This document shows positions 34,140 to 48,900 of a stretch of DNA of 64,000 bases, piece after piece. The DNA comes from Lepidurus packardi (lineage: Eukaryota > Arthropoda > Branchiopoda > Notostraca > Triopsidae), in contig JAKZAN010000006.1 in NCBI GenBank assembly GCA_023053545.1, forward strand, positions 3,725,001-3,789,000, read 5' to 3'. The notes beneath the pieces were generated by a model. It was not told where the DNA came from and ran no database searches. It worked only from the letters and a program-made list of their open reading frames with translations. Position 1 is the stretch's first letter. Each line of letters begins with the position of its first letter. The position numbers and the translations under genes were made by a program.

Positions 34140-35369
34140 TTATGATTCATCAGTGTCACGAACATTATCCAATAACTTTCGGATATTATTGAGTCCGGCT
34201 CTCATGGAAGCCTAAAAAAAGCCAGCGAAAAGGTCAAGTTAAAGCTTCACTTTTAAAATTAGAATCTTACATATTTCGGGGAAGACATCATATAGTTTGG
34301 CGAATGACTGGTCTGCTTGTAAGCATTTAATTGGCTGAAATAAACTTTCCAGCCTTTTTCGGACTCGACCCATGGACACCAGGAGTGATGCTCAACTTCA
34401 GGAGAGAATAGTTTTTTGTCTCGTTTTATCTGTTTAGGAGGCGGTGGTTCGTCGGAATTTGCATCCTTAGTCGGAGCTTCGTTAGACAGGTAACTCCACA
34501 AACCAAGGGTTCTCTTGCACTCGACGCATTTCAATGACTTTCCAGCTGAACGCCAGCCCAATAGCGTTATTGTCATAGCCACTTTACTTTCGTCACGTAT
34601 GGGGAAATTTAATGCTTCTAATACCCAAGTTACGACATCATCGTCGAGCTAAAAATACGGCAAAAATTACAGTATGTATTTCTGCAAGGTGCTTTACCGT
34701 GAACGAGGAGTCTAAACTTGGCAGGGAGTGGTTTAAAGCTAGCAGTGGTGTCACAATATCTCTTAAGTCGTCTAAAAGGACATTGGTCGATTTCGCAGGC
34801 AAATGCAGAAAGCTCTCGGGACTAGGGCTCGTTGGCCAAGAACAAAAGTCCTGGTGGGCCTGCTGTAGTCGGTTTCTGAATTTTCTGGAGAATTCAACGC
34901 CTGTTGGGAAATCCAGAGGTAATGGTCGATAGTTTTTTTCCATCAAAACAAGTTTTACATGTGCTTTGATTGCTTGTGCCTTTTATTTCGCCGCACAATA
35001 CGGCCGAGCAGGTAACACACTTCAGGATGTTCAAATCAGTATTTTTCCAGCCGTAGCGAGCACACTCCAGGGGATTCGCAGGTCGCGCAGCCCAAGTCAA
35101 GGGAGAAAAGGTGGTAACACGTTCATCAAACATTTCTTTAGACAAGGGTTGTGTTTGTTGAAGGGCACTCTTTTTAATATCTGTACCAGGCTCCACGCTT
35201 TGATCAGGATCATGATTCCTGCATTAACAAGAAATTACATGGCTTACAAAGTAAGACAAAAATGGCTAAAAGGAATCAATTTAAGCTGAACCTACTTGGT
35301 TTTGCGAGAGAAAATCGACAAGACTGTATCCAATCGTTCCATCCAAGGGTTGTCAGATGCGTTTGCCAT
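34140..35369 (-). CDS. ZC3HC1: NIPA-like zinc-finger protein ZC3HC1, 328 aa
   Basis: NIPA family protein; in vertebrates it lines the nuclear basket with TPR and has been described as an F-box-like cyclin B1 ligase factor. Minus-strand exons 35369-35296, 35218-34959, 34900-34698, 34648-34271, 34211-34140 join in phase. The first BIR-like zinc site has C92-x2-C95 (KCVTCSAVLCG) and H127-x3-C131 (QQAHQDFCSWP) split by an intron. The second has LKCVECKRTLGLWSYL and HHSWCPWVESEKGWK. The spacing Cys-x2-Cys ... His-x3-Cys plus the Trp-Pro after the last Cys is the family signature (human: KFCAWP-type and DWCPWV). It is shorter than human (502 aa) because the linker between the two zinc sites is brief. 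IAP proteins are excluded by the second site and the HHSWCPW block. Confidence 0.85.
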
Positions 35370-36291
35370 TATAGAGCAATTAGACTGCCGGTATCACGTA
35401 AAAGATCCACTGCTTACAAAAATACGTAACAAATCCGTTTGCGATTTATGGAGTGTATTATTCCTCTTATCTTGACCCACAAAGAATGGCCTTCAAGCAG
35501 AATAGTTGTTCATTAGGTCACGTTTATTTTTGCGGATTAAATATTTATTTCTTCGCATGATAAACACATACTATTCCTTATAGTACCACCGTCTGGCTCA
35601 AATAGTCAAATGTCGCACGAGTGCTGGCGCCCCTAGTGGATACCTTTGTAGCACACCATAACCGATTTGGCTTACAATGGAGCTTAGGTTATGTGTTATA
35701 TTAGGTTGGATATGTTAGGTTATATTAGTAGATTCGGTTAGATTTCGATCTGGTTCAGTTAGTTCCAAGATTCGCTACCAGAGAATTATTTTCTAACGCA
35801 GGAATTGATATTGCGACGCTCCTTCATCGATAACTACGCCAAAGGTCCAAACATTGTACGAAACGCGAACGGCTCTACAAACGTGGTTTCGTGCTTCTCT
35901 ATTTCGCCATACGGTTCAAGGCCTGAATATTTACCGATAGTTGCAGTTCTTTCTGACTGTTTTCTTGCTGGTTTCATCGATTTACGTGATTGTTTCTAAT
36001 TACGTAAGAAGCCTGCAGGGCGTTAGTAAAGTAAGTATTTAGAGGAATATATATTTACTTATTGTCTGGTGTTTCCAAGAGAAAGGCGTGATTTTTTATT
36101 GTTGCTTTAACTTTATCTGAGAAATAAAATTAAGTCAAATATATATGGGACATCCACAGGTGAATTATCTCTCGCGAACACATAAAAAAGATTCCGAAGC
36201 ACAAATTCTATAAAACCTTTCTTGCATAAATTGGGTTTTGTGCTTGATACCCTGATATCGAGGCGCTGCTGCCTGTGTTGGCATCCTCGCT
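35370..36291. promoter_or_regulatory. Head-to-head spacer ZC3HC1/S6K with TTAGG motifs
   Basis: 922 bp hold both promoters. At 35681-35762 lie three TTAGG words with related TTAG words between them, reminiscent of the arthropod telomere unit but not in a regular array. A 64-codon plus-strand frame at 35805-35999 has no recognisable motif and is not called. Confidence 0.5.
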
Positions 36292-38263
<1,972 letters not shown>

Positions 38264-39585
38264 TGTTTCAGCAAGAGTTGGTCGACTGCTATCCTTGTTA
38301 CCTCCTTGCTGTCTTCTGGAAACTTAGTTAGGTCTTTTTCATTTAGTAAATAATTGAAGGCGAGGGCTGTTTCAGTGTGAAGATTTACAAACTAGCGTGG
38401 CGGTTAAGCATATAACCGGGAGCAAAGTTTTTGTGTTATTATTCCTATAATTGTTATTTCGTTCTTAATATTTCCCCCAAGTAAAGTAAACTTGTCATAA
38501 TGAAGGGTACAGCTATGCAATCAGTCCCTAATCGATGGGGTACTTGTGTGGCAATTGTTAAGGGCAACGTTATGTGTTACCATCTTTGTCAAAGCGCCTG
38601 CTCACTTTCAAAGACTAGTATTTTTCGTTGCTTCTTTTGCGGATGGCATTGCTGTTTTGTGACATTTAACACAGCATTCTAATATTTCGAAAGGAGGGCA
38701 AACATTTTGATAAAACAAATTACAGCGGTTTGGGTTTAAAAAATTAGAGGCTTTAAGAAAAACTGTGAAATCAATCATGATTATTATGCAAAAAAAGCTT
38801 TAGTGGGTAAGGTGCACAAATGGGGGATAGGCAAAAGGGGAGAGTATTTCGCAGCAGTGTGGAAAATTATTAGCGTGGAGGAAACGTGGCTTTTTTACGG
38901 ACCTCAGCTTCTTTCTATGTTGCCAGTGCCTTATGTCGACTCCGTTTAGCTACGTCGCGAGATTTGCGATCTCAGCTTAACGAATTGCACCGTTGAATGA
39001 ACGCAAACAAGGCCAAATGTGTGTATAAAAGTAATTCAGATGTTATGCAGCTTTTGTTTTAATTTTTTGCTGAACTTAAAAACCTTATTTTGTTCCATCT
39101 CCAATTTAATTAACTTCGACGTGCTCGTATCCCTCAACGTGCAAATGATAGTCCCGTCAAATAAATAGTGGAAAAATCCCGTTGTTTTAATTTGATACGC
39201 TTTAGCATATTTTGGCGAAGTAGCTATCCTTAACTATATTTTATATATGTATATATATTCATTATGTGTTTCTTTTTTGCTACTTTTTTAGCCTATGTAT
39301 ACAGGAATGGTTTCCTTGCTGGTAGTGGGGTTTGGCCGATCTCGGGAATCCCGAGTCGGGATAGCACGAGACGTTGAGTTGTTGTTTACATCATTTTTGT
39401 AAATGCTTTAGGCACCTTCAAACATTGTGCAGTCTTTGAGACATATAATAGTAAATTTTGTTTTGTGAGAGTGTGAGAATTTTTATTAAGAGCGTTGTGG
39501 TTGCACATTTGTGGTACATTTTTAACTCTAACCTGTTGTATTTGGGAATTGGAAACATCACTGCCACGCCAAGACCACGTGTTTA
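38264..39585. other. Spacer between S6K and IPMK
   Basis: 1.3 kb containing the S6K 3' UTR and the IPMK promoter. A 60-codon frame at 38500-38682 is Cys/Phe-rich without motifs and lies within the probable S6K 3' UTR. A near-perfect palindrome (ctcgggaatcccgag, ~39341-39355) precedes IPMK by about 230 bp. Confidence 0.5.
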
Positions 39586-41600
39586 ATGCTGTGTCGTCGG
39601 AATTATTACTCGTTATTGAACAAAGTAGCAAAACCCCTGGCAAGAATGATGGTATCCAATAATGGCTTTCCGGATGAAACAGCAATTTTGCTGCATCAAA
39701 CTGCAGGTCATATGCATATCCATGGGAAGCTTCAAACTGGTAATTTATTCGTCCTTCGTTTAAAAAAAGTCTCCTTTATATTATTTTTTTTTTATTTTAC
39801 TAGGAATGTTGAAGCATAAGGCTGGACACGTTCTAAAGCCTGTTCAAGATGACGAAAGAGGCAACCGAGAAATTAAATTTTACGAAACCGTATTCGACCC
39901 ACTCAATGTCAATCCTGTTCATTTAGAATTGAGGAAAATAATCCCACAATTCTTGGGTCTTCACCAGTTTGATCACAATGGAAGAAGTATTTAAATTTCG
40001 CTCTTATTCATATTTTCACCATCTTACTGCAGTGAAGTTTTTTATAAAACTGGAAGACGTCGCGCAAGGGTGTGAAAAACCATGTGTCATGGATGTCAAG
40101 ATTGGAAGAAAAACCTACGATCCAGATGCTTCACCTAAGAAAATAGCGTCAGAAAATGTTAATTGAGCAGCGTTTCCCTACGTTTCTTCTAACAACTATT
40201 TTGACTAGGCGAAATATGCCGGTACTAAAGAACCTTTGGGTTTTTGCATTCCTGGGATCTGGATTCACCAAGTTTCAACGGGACAGATTTTAAAATTGGA
40301 CAAAGAATATGGCCGATCACTTACCCCTGCTGCTCTAAAAGATGGTAAGTCTAGACGCGTTTGATCTTCACAAGGTCTCGTTACATTTCCATGGTTTCCA
40401 TGTTGGGCAGTAGCCAGGAATCCGAGCCTTTTTTTCCCTAATGAAAGGAAGCAGAAACCGCGATGCTTTTTTTCGCAACGGGTTGTCTTTGGCTTTTAGT
40501 TTTGTTGTCAAACGGTAATGTAACTGTCAGCAGCCTTTCTTCCTTCTTTCACGACTTTGTAAAAGGGCTTGGTACTTGACAAGCCGGGCTCGCATGTTTT
40601 AAATAATAATGTCTCAGCTGCACCGTTTCTCAAGCACTGCTTCCTTTCATAATTTGCTAATTAATACCGTGCTGTCGTTTCCGCACGCTGTATCACCAAG
40701 AACAGAAAAAGCACAGAGCTTGTTTCCTTCTTTTTGTAGTTTAGTTCGACGTGTTTCACGTAAGTTTTCAAGTTAAAAAGTGGGACCTAAAAAGTAATCG
40801 GCATTCGGTTCGAGTTGATTGTTCTGAATTACGGATATACGCTTGCTTTTGTTTGGTTAGCTCTGTTTCCCGTTCTCGAGTAAGTTCTCTAGTAAGTATA
40901 CCACAGTCTCAAACTGAAAAGGTCAAGTACTGAAAAAGTGTCTCTGTTCAAAAGTTGTTGCATTGTATGTAATTCCTAATAGTTTTTTTTCCCTGTCCCG
41001 GCTTTAGCACTGCGGCTCTATCTCAACGGGACAACGGAAGATCGTACCGGCAGGGGAGTTAATCAGGCATTGGTTGTGGCCTTTCTCCAACAACTATACG
41101 CCATCCGCGTTTGGTTTCAAAACCAAAACGAGTTTTTGTTTTACGCCACATCTTTACTTCTGGTGTACGACGCTTCTATTTTTGAATCCTGTGAGCTTGG
41201 TGGAACGAAGTCTGCCTTTTCGGAAATTCCTTACCATAACGAACAGAGCTTAATCCCGCAGGATTCTTGTCGGCCTACCGTAGCTTTCTCCCCCTCTGCT
41301 GTGCAGAATAATCCTCCCAATTTGTGTGATCCGGTCGACAATACTGATTCGGTCGCAAGACTAGTGGCAAGCAAGGCAGACTGCTTAAATCTGCAGAAAA
41401 TAAATGCAGGGCCAGGCTCGGAGTTAAGATACGGCGTCGAAGCTAATGATAGTACTAACCTGGGTAGTTTTCGCCCGGATTTGGTGCGAGTGCGGATGAT
41501 CGATTTTGCTCACGTCTACCCAGCTCGTGCTGAGCGAGATGATAATTATATTGAGGGCTTAGAAAATTTTATCCGATTATTTGAAGGCTTCCTGTTGTAG
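39586..41600 (+). CDS. IPMK: Inositol polyphosphate multikinase, 5 exons, 396 aa
   Basis: Nuclear and cytosolic kinase making IP4/IP5 (and PIP3 in vertebrates). Exons 39586-39739, 39804-39986, 40033-40157, 40209-40344 and 41008-41600 join in phase. Seen: HQTAGHMHIHGKL and GHVLKPVQDDERGNREIKFYET near the N-terminus, the family substrate motif PCVMDVKIG (Pro129, Asp133, Lys135, Gly137), YGRSLTPAALKD, the SLL strand FYATSLLLVYDAS, and the magnesium-binding RMIDFAHVYP (Asp365). A low-complexity insert separates the last two, as in other IPMKs. IP6K would have longer N-terminal and different linker blocks. The start could instead be the MetMet 20 codons later. Intron 4 (663 nt) is about ten times the local norm. 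Confidence 0.92.
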
Positions 41601-41726
41601 TGTAGCTCAAAGTTCTTAGAAAAGTTTAAAAAAAAATCCCCTTTTCCTAAGATTTGTGAGTTTTCCAGTCTTTTCTTACTTCCAATTTTGGGCGACCAGC
41701 TGAGTAAAAGACGAGTGCATAATGAA

Positions 41727-41732
41727 AATAAA
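41727..41732 (+). terminator. IPMK polyadenylation signal
   Basis: AATAAA 126 nt past the IPMK stop; a second AATAAA follows near 42,244, so an alternative longer 3' end is possible. Confidence 0.5.
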
Positions 41733-43054
41733 GCAATAGGCTAGCAGGTGTGTTCTTACGATTAACCGGCGAAGAAATCAAGGAACCCTAAATAGACAGC
41801 AGAACGATTTCCATGTAAATTACACTTTTGGTTGTGCAAGCTGCGTGTTAAGAAAGAAAACAAGAAAGTAATCGATTCCATTCCCATTCTGGCGAACGTA
41901 CCTCTAATGGTTTCTGAACAAAAACGAACATTCTAACAGCGTAATTTATAGCTTACTCGAGAGTAAACGTCCAAAGCGAGCTTTAGAAAGCTCGCAATAA
42001 TCATCATACTGTCCAGTAAAAAGCCAACCAATGCCAAAAGGCGCCTTTAGCCTTGTTCTGGTGCAATGATATGACCAATGTCTAATTTTGTGAGTTGATT
42101 TGTAATAGTTTCGTCATAACAATTTCTTGTGTTTGATTTTTTTCCCATTCGTTATAATCTCATAGTTTTTCTAATTGCTGTTATAGTTTGTAAAGTATAG
42201 GCCATACCTTTGAAAGCTAATCTTATTTTTGTATGCTTAGTCTAATAAAGCAAAGTAAAAACATTATTTGTATTGACCGTGATGCTGTGACGGCAGGGAT
42301 ACGGCATACGGATGACCGACCTTGACTTAGTAATTGACCTTCCGAGCTTTGCCATCGGACTTGAACCTTTTAACCTTGCTCTTTGGAAAACAACGGTGCT
42401 ATGACGGTCACAATACTAGACCAGCTCATTTAACCTCCGCACGGCCATCATAGGTCAGACCGTTAACATGACCATGGAACAACAAGCGAGAAATCCTTTC
42501 CTCTGCCGGCAAACGTTGCCCATATGATTGGAAAACGAATGTGGCTTCCTGATCAGGTCATTCACCTACGGCTTGTACTTACTAACCACGTTTTTCAAAA
42601 CTCAATCTGTTTGCTACCCATGACAGAAACTTGCTTTCAAAAAAGATCCCATACTTGGGTGTGGACCGCCGAAGAAGTCATGGTCAAAACACCAAAAAGT
42701 CTGGTTGCGATGAGAAGTCTTGACCCGCAAGCTAGATTCATTTTTTATGAACATTAAAGCCCTTTAGATGAGGTGTTCAGGTAGGGGACATTGACCCAAA
42801 CCACTAGTTGAACCAGTTTTCGCTTTCTGCTGTTGCATTACAGTAAACTTTTTTTATGGGTCTAAAGAAGAATTTCATTGTGGAGTAACGTCATTGCATG
42901 AGATGAAAAGGCACTGGCCGGTCATGAGCTTCATTGGCACCGAGATTCCCTTTCGAAAGCCCGCAAGCGCAACCAAGACTGAATTAGTTCAGAACCGAAA
43001 AGTGCCGTGAAATTTGGCGTTTCGACATTCTCTAAGAAACGGTCAGCTTTGGCC

Positions 43055-43198
43055 CTAGGTTAAAGAAGAATCGGAATTAACCGCGTTCTTGAGTTTGGAA
43101 TCCTGCAATCGTTCTAACGTGCCCCTGACATCGTTTAACGCTTTTTGCAAGTTTGGTTTGATTTTGGCAACTATCCCAACCCCAAGTTTCCTTATCAT
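43055..43198 (-). CDS. Possible 47-aa small protein, amphipathic
   Basis: A minus-strand frame from ATG (43198) to TAG (43055). After a short basic start (MIRKLGVGIVAKIK), hydrophobic residues fall at spacing 3-4 (Ile13, Leu17, Leu21, Val24, Leu28, Leu31, then Leu36 and Val40), giving an amphipathic or coiled-coil helix over residues ~11-40; the tail is NSDSSLT. It could be a small ORF, the last exon of an unrecognised minus-strand gene, or chance. I do not recognise a family. No splice acceptor with a good pyrimidine tract is seen directly upstream. Confidence 0.25.
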   Translation of the reverse strand: MIRKLGVGIVAKIKPNLQKALNDVRGTLERLQDSKLKNAVNSDSSLT

Positions 43199-44154
43199 GT
43201 ATTTACAACTTTACATGTTTATTGAGATTCGTTTCAGGAAGTCGTGACTGTTTGGCATTCAAGTTTTCTTCACTTTTTTCCCTGATTGTTACTTTCTTTG
43301 ATTAACCTGTCCTTGTGGGAAATGTTCACGTACTGTACACGTTGTGGTGGCGGTTGTTTCCCGTCCGCGTTGGGGTCCGGGAAGTATTCCTGAACAACGC
43401 GGTGCAATTCAAACTGGCCTTGCCATTGGCAGCAACCATCTCGTCGTTTTGGTTTCTTAATAATTGTCAGTTTCAAGGCCCTCCTTTGGTGCTTTTACAC
43501 TTTCCGTATCCGCACAAGAGAAGGCAAAGGATGCGTCTTCAACGTTACCATCTTTCGTCTCCATAGACACTTTTATCGTGGACACAATGTTATAGTACAA
43601 CTATTTACAAATATACTGTCCCAGTTGCTGGACGGAAAAGGGAATAAAGGAAAAGCGTAATAGCCCGCGTGGCATTTCTACAGTCGAGACAATTCTTGCT
43701 TCCGCACGAAAAGCACAAGGCGGGGAGGGGGGAGGGGTAATGTGAAGATATGAATTGGTAATGAGGACTGTTGCTGTCTTTTCTCCCGTTTCAGGAATAA
43801 GTCCGATGACCTTAGTGTGTGCGACCTTCGTCCGTGCTACGAAAAACCCCCGCTGTATGACTTTATCCCAAGCACGAGCTCCAAATTTCAAATGTTTATT
43901 TTTTATTGATAATAGACAAATAAAATATCCCAGCAGCCAAGTGTCCTTATTCTTAGTAAATCATCAAGAAGCTAAATAAAGCGTACATAAAGCGCGTCTT
44001 TCTGGAGCAGAGTGGAGTGAGTAATGCAAGCCGGCAGTGCTTTGTTGTGCTTCTTGGTTGCTGTGTGGCTGCACTATACAAGTACGGGCCTCACAGCGTC
44101 TTCATAGAACATCTCCGTTCTGTAGTAGTGTCTCCATAGAGCAAACAAGCTAGC

Positions 44155-44193
44155 AGCTCAGTCGTCAGGAGTACTTCCGATGTAGTGGAAGCG
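44155..44193 (+). promoter_or_regulatory. Possible start site and leader exon of the Ig/FN3 gene
   Basis: gctcagtcgtc contains TCAGTC, a match to the arthropod initiator TCAGTY, and is followed by a short GC-richer stretch ending at a strong donor (gaagcgag|gtgagt). This is consistent with an untranslated first exon, but no acceptor has been tied to the coding start at 45987. Confidence 0.25.
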
Positions 44194-45986
44194 AGGTGAG
44201 TTCTGGGAAAAGAGTTTCGTGTCGCTTGTTGCTCCTGCCTACCTGTCGAAGACGTTTATCGGAAGAACCCTAACCTTCCAACTTCACTCGTCGTACCCAA
44301 GTCTGTGTTGTTGCATTCATAGGTGGTGATAAGACAACTTTCGAGTGCGTGAAGAGGATTGGAATTCGGAAGGCAAAGCTGAAGATCCCCATCTATTCTT
44401 ATTAGGCTTGGTAAATAAATTGGTTTGCCGTGTTTGTTTTTGTATCGTTTTTGTCAGTGAAAAGACTTGGTCTACATGATCCCAAGAATATAATAGTATC
44501 GTAGACTCGGTGAAAGCTTGTTTGTTCAACATAGTGACAAAGTAGATGAGCAAACTTAAATGAGCTTGAATAGCCTTCCATATAGAGTCGAGAAGTCATT
44601 TTATGTCTCGCAAGCGCTACGTTACGCAAACTTGTGTTGACTGCCTTGCGTGTTCCTTAGTTTGCGTGGATATTGCATTCCGCGAACGTTTACTGGTTCT
44701 TGCTATGTATTTGCGTGTTCTTCTTCACTGGCTCGTAAAGCTTATCTTTATTTCCCACCTCGAGTTTTTAAATGGTTTAGGATACACAGGGCAACGTAGT
44801 ACCTTTCGGTTCTTATTTCAGGGTTTAAAGACCTGGTTAGTCAGACGTACTCTAGTGTGTTACCGTAGCGTTGTTTTGCTTGTCACGCTGATGTCTATCA
44901 TTTCAATATTAAATAAGATTATTTGAAGAAAAGTTTGACTTGCAATTCGCGATTTTCTTGACAGGAAACGCCTACGAAGGAAGATGTGCCTTAATAGCTA
45001 AGACATAAAAAAAAATATTAAGACCGTTTGTGAAATTGGAAAAAGCTAAATAGGGGATTGTTTGATTAACGGTGAAGCGTGTCCAGTGAAGCAGCTCTCT
45101 CTGGAATCTTAAGAGTCCTTTACAGTTGTTCGGAACCTTAGAAGCTTTAAAATCTATATCCCTCACTAAGTACTGACAAGAAAAGTTTTAGCGCTTAAAA
45201 CGTCCTCCTCAAGGTCGAGTAGGTTTTAGGCCTTTTTCACGTGTTGATGAATTGGGAACGTTTCATCGTTTTCTCTATTCAAAGCTAAATTCGTGGAGTA
45301 GACTATCGAAGCAAAAAAAGTTGGCTGATGTCCTAACTAACGCGTGTGTTTGCGTGCCTGTGTGTTATGTTTTGTTGCGTGTGCAGCATAGGCACAATAC
45401 TGAGCTGGCCTCATTGGCCAAACCATTCATTATGCCGAGCACGGGTCTTTCGCGAGTCTTGAAGCTTTTGATTGTTAGGTTGAGAGAATTTATTCAGGAC
45501 CTGTCAGCAAGAATTAATTTTCTGTCCCTTCGTTATGCTAGGACACGCTTTTCTCTGTCCCATTCTAAGTTTCCTTGTCGCTTTTCGCACACATTAAAAT
45601 AAGTTACTTGCGTATTGGCACTTGACATTGAGCATCCTGTTTTTCTTCGTTGTACACTTACTGCTCATCCATGGCCCCTTTATTTGTTCGTGACCCCTTT
45701 GCATTGTACATCACGGCCTTGACGGACCCAAGAATACGGGCAGCCTGGGACGGTGTGCGTATTCTTCTCAAGGACTTGATTTCATTCGACTTTTATGCAA
45801 ATTATGTCTTTACATAGTGCTGCGAATGGTAGAAAGGCCCTGGCACTTTCATGGATAAGTTGGGGGCTGAGCAACGGACTATACTGATTCAATATCCTTT
45901 CCCTTACAGATATCTTGTCGCTTCTCTAACGCAGCAAGAAGTAGAAGAAACTCGATAACATACGACGTGACCCCTCCAAGTGAATT

Positions 45987-48900
45987 ATGTCTTGGTTACG
46001 TCATTGGCAAGTATGGCTCTTGCTTGGAATAGGAGCCGTTATGAGCCAAGGTACATTAAAGAAATAAAATATATATATCGTTCGTAATAGCAAAAAGCCT
46101 TAGTGTATTTTTTAAGCTTTTTGCGTATTTTAGATTTTATCTCCTTTCATTGATATATGTAACTGATTTGTAGGTTTAGCTCCAAGTCTTCGCGATAGTG
46201 TTCGCCAACCTTTACGTGTCCGTGAAGGAGAGGACGCTCTTTTGACGTGCGTCGTGCGGAATCTTGGCGATAATACTTTGGTGTGGATGAAGAGTGGGGA
46301 TGGGCACTCTGCCCAGCGCATTCTCACGGCCGGCGAGAATCGAGTCGACTCTGACAAAAGGTTCAGCGTCATGCACGATTCAGGTACTTGCTGCCTACCT
46401 TTATCCTCACTCGAGACCTTTGTTTTATTCATTCCCAGTGGTATCCTGAAACGTCCTTTACGTTTTACTTCTTTCCTCTCTTACTGTCTTAGTAAAAGGG
46501 AATAAATTGTACTTTTTTTACGTTTTATAGCTCCCACGCCCCCGATTGGAGCAACGCATGGCGGTGATGTTTGGGTTCTGGTCATTAAAGACTCGAAAGC
46601 GTCAGACACAGGCTTGTACACATGTGAGGTTAATAGCAACCCCGTCTTGCAGTCTTTTCATAACTTGGAAGGTAAAGCATCCTTATCTTTTTATTTCAAA
46701 GAGCTTTTAAGTATTTATTTGCAACTCGTATCGTTTTAGTTGTCTCGACTACCTCGGTTTCGCAACAAACTAGTGGCACCAATTCTACTGGAGACATTGA
46801 TATAGCTCATGATTACAAAAGTTGCTGCGTACAATCCAAAGTCAATTCCACTTGCTTGGGTTTCTGCAGCTTGAAAAACATTTTAGATGGAAATACCGGA
46901 ATTGATCCCGAGAAATGTGAAAGCGAGTTCCCCGCCATTGTCAAGTGCATGGCCGGTAAGTTTGCATTATTTAGAAGTGTGCCTACTTGTTTAAAAGACG
47001 AATGCTCTTGTCGCTGTAAAGCTCGGTAATGCTTTCGTTTCCCGTTCTTTTTTTTTCTTTATGGCATTCCGCTTTGCCGAGTTCAGTAAGCGAGATTGAC
47101 CATGTTTAAAAATAAACTAAAGTGAAAAAGTAAAAATTTCACTAATGTATATTGTATTGTACTTAAGATGGTCGCAACCACGTACCTTGCTGTACCGAAG
47201 AAGGCATACCTGATATTTGTCAAGATGTTTGTAGAGGAGAATATACGATTCCCTCAGACGATATCCAGACGCATTACTCCTGTTCGGCTTACACGGAGCA
47301 AACCTTGGCCTGCATTGCGGAAGGCATTCGTAAGGATTGGAGTAGCTTAAAAGCCTTTCTCCGATTAAAAGAGCTTGAGCAATTAATATTTTTTTTTTCT
47401 GTTCCGTGGGTGCGGTATTGAACCATTTCCAGAGCTATTGCCAAGCCCGCCGCAAGCTGTTGAAGTGGAAGCCGTATCTGAAACCACCGTCAAGATTATG
47501 TGGACGCCGCCCGGAGCGAATGTTCAGACGTTGACGCATTACGTAGTGAATATTACCTCCTTGGCGACTTTTGACGACGTCAAAGGCGACGAAGAAGATG
47601 GAGTACCGGATGTGCCTGAAACGCTATTTAAGTTACAAGTAATGAAGTCCTTTTTTTTAAGCACCTCACCTTGTACCCATTCAAACTTAATGGCATACAT
47701 GTGATTTTATTCGGTGTTTCTGTACAGGTGTCAGCCCAAGAAAATAGTACCATGATTGACAATCTGGTGCCGTTTAAAATGTACGAAGCTACTGTGATAT
47801 CTCATAATGTACATGGCAGCAGTTTGCCCAGCTTTCGAGTCCGGTTTTTAACGCAAACTCCAACTTCGGCTCGGATAACCAGTGCTCCTGCTCTGCCAGA
47901 TATTCGGGCTTGCTGCAATAGCAAAGGAATCTACCATAGCAGGTAATTCAACTCCGTCACAATTGCTGTCTCGCTATGCTCTCTCGCAGCGAATTTTTTT
48001 TACGAAACTCGACAAACATCAAAGTAGCGTGACGGGACGTGTGACGTACTTCGTTTCGTTTCCTTGTCTTTATTGGACTGAAATCTCTTCGTAGAATTTC
48101 TGCTATTATCTCGAACGCCAAAAAAGATTGGGGTATAAAAAAAACAATGTACCCCCCAGCGAGTAAATGACGAATCCGGCGAGAAACGTTCGGTGACAGT
48201 TTAACGTTAATGCGTTCCTTTCTTCTTCTTCGATGAAGAAGAAAATATACTCGCAAACTCGATTTTTTCTCCTTCAAGCTAATGCAGCGGAAACCTTTGT
48301 TTGGTGGAGGACAAAGATACAAAGCATGAACTTGGAAATCGTAGTATTGGAAGAAATAGCTTAGCATTGCGTTTATCGTCCTGCTTCATATTTGTTTTCG
48401 CTACCCTATCAATATTATAGATTGTATCCCAAGTTACCTTCCACTCTCATTTTTTTCTTGGAGGGAGGGATCTTTACGTCATGAGGAGTGTGTTTTTTCA
48501 GTTTAGAACCATTGAGAGTTTTTGACATCACTTTCTTTTTCTTCATCTAGTTGTTTGGATAAGTTCTGTGATCCCATAAAGTCAGCTTCTGCCAATTTGC
48601 CGGATTTAATGATTTGCGCCCCATGGGCTAGTGACAGCTTTTCGTGTTTAGCAAATGGTATGGATCATACGGCTTGCTGTAAAAGCCGAGGTTTACCTTC
48701 CGCCTGTGTTCAGCTCTGTTCGGGAAACGTCACGCGCATAGATTTCAGCCACTTTCGGTAAGAACAACCTGCATGGCCCTTAGAATAACAAGCTCTCAAA
48801 CTCAAAGTTATCACAGGAATAACGGCATTATAGCCTTGATATAATTTAGAGATCCGGTTTACAACTGTTTTACATCTTTCCCCTACGCAGATGCATCCAG

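Larger units (their letters stand above)
41601..45986. other. 4.4-kb spacer with unresolved small frames
   Basis: No recognised gene. Within it: a 47-codon minus-strand frame at 43055-43198 with a heptad-like pattern (listed separately); a plus-strand polypyrimidine tract and acceptor (ctcccgtttcag, ending 43794) followed by a 42-codon open frame and AATAAA near 43,920; and a possible leader exon with donor agcgag|gtgagt at about 44,193. The last may be the 5' UTR of the Ig/FN3 gene. Open frames at 44.6-44.9 and 45.25-45.6 kb are hydrophobic or basic without motifs. Confidence 0.45.

Noticed and set aside
42290-42760. Open frame and GC-richer region suggestive of a gene or tRNA
   Set aside because: No cloverleaf fits and the 77-codon frame has no recognisable family or splice partners.
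43601-43891. Minus-strand frame with a plausible-looking peptide (ARTKVAHTKVIGLIPETGEK)
   Set aside because: It overlaps a plus-strand splice acceptor and lacks any pyrimidine-rich acceptor of its own; no family recognised. Mentioned only as an ambiguity.
48219-48244. Hairpin ttcttcttc-gat-gaagaagaa in an intron of the Ig/FN3 gene
   Set aside because: A 9-bp stem of simple GAA/TTC repeat; expected now and then by chance in such sequence, and too short for a microRNA precursor.
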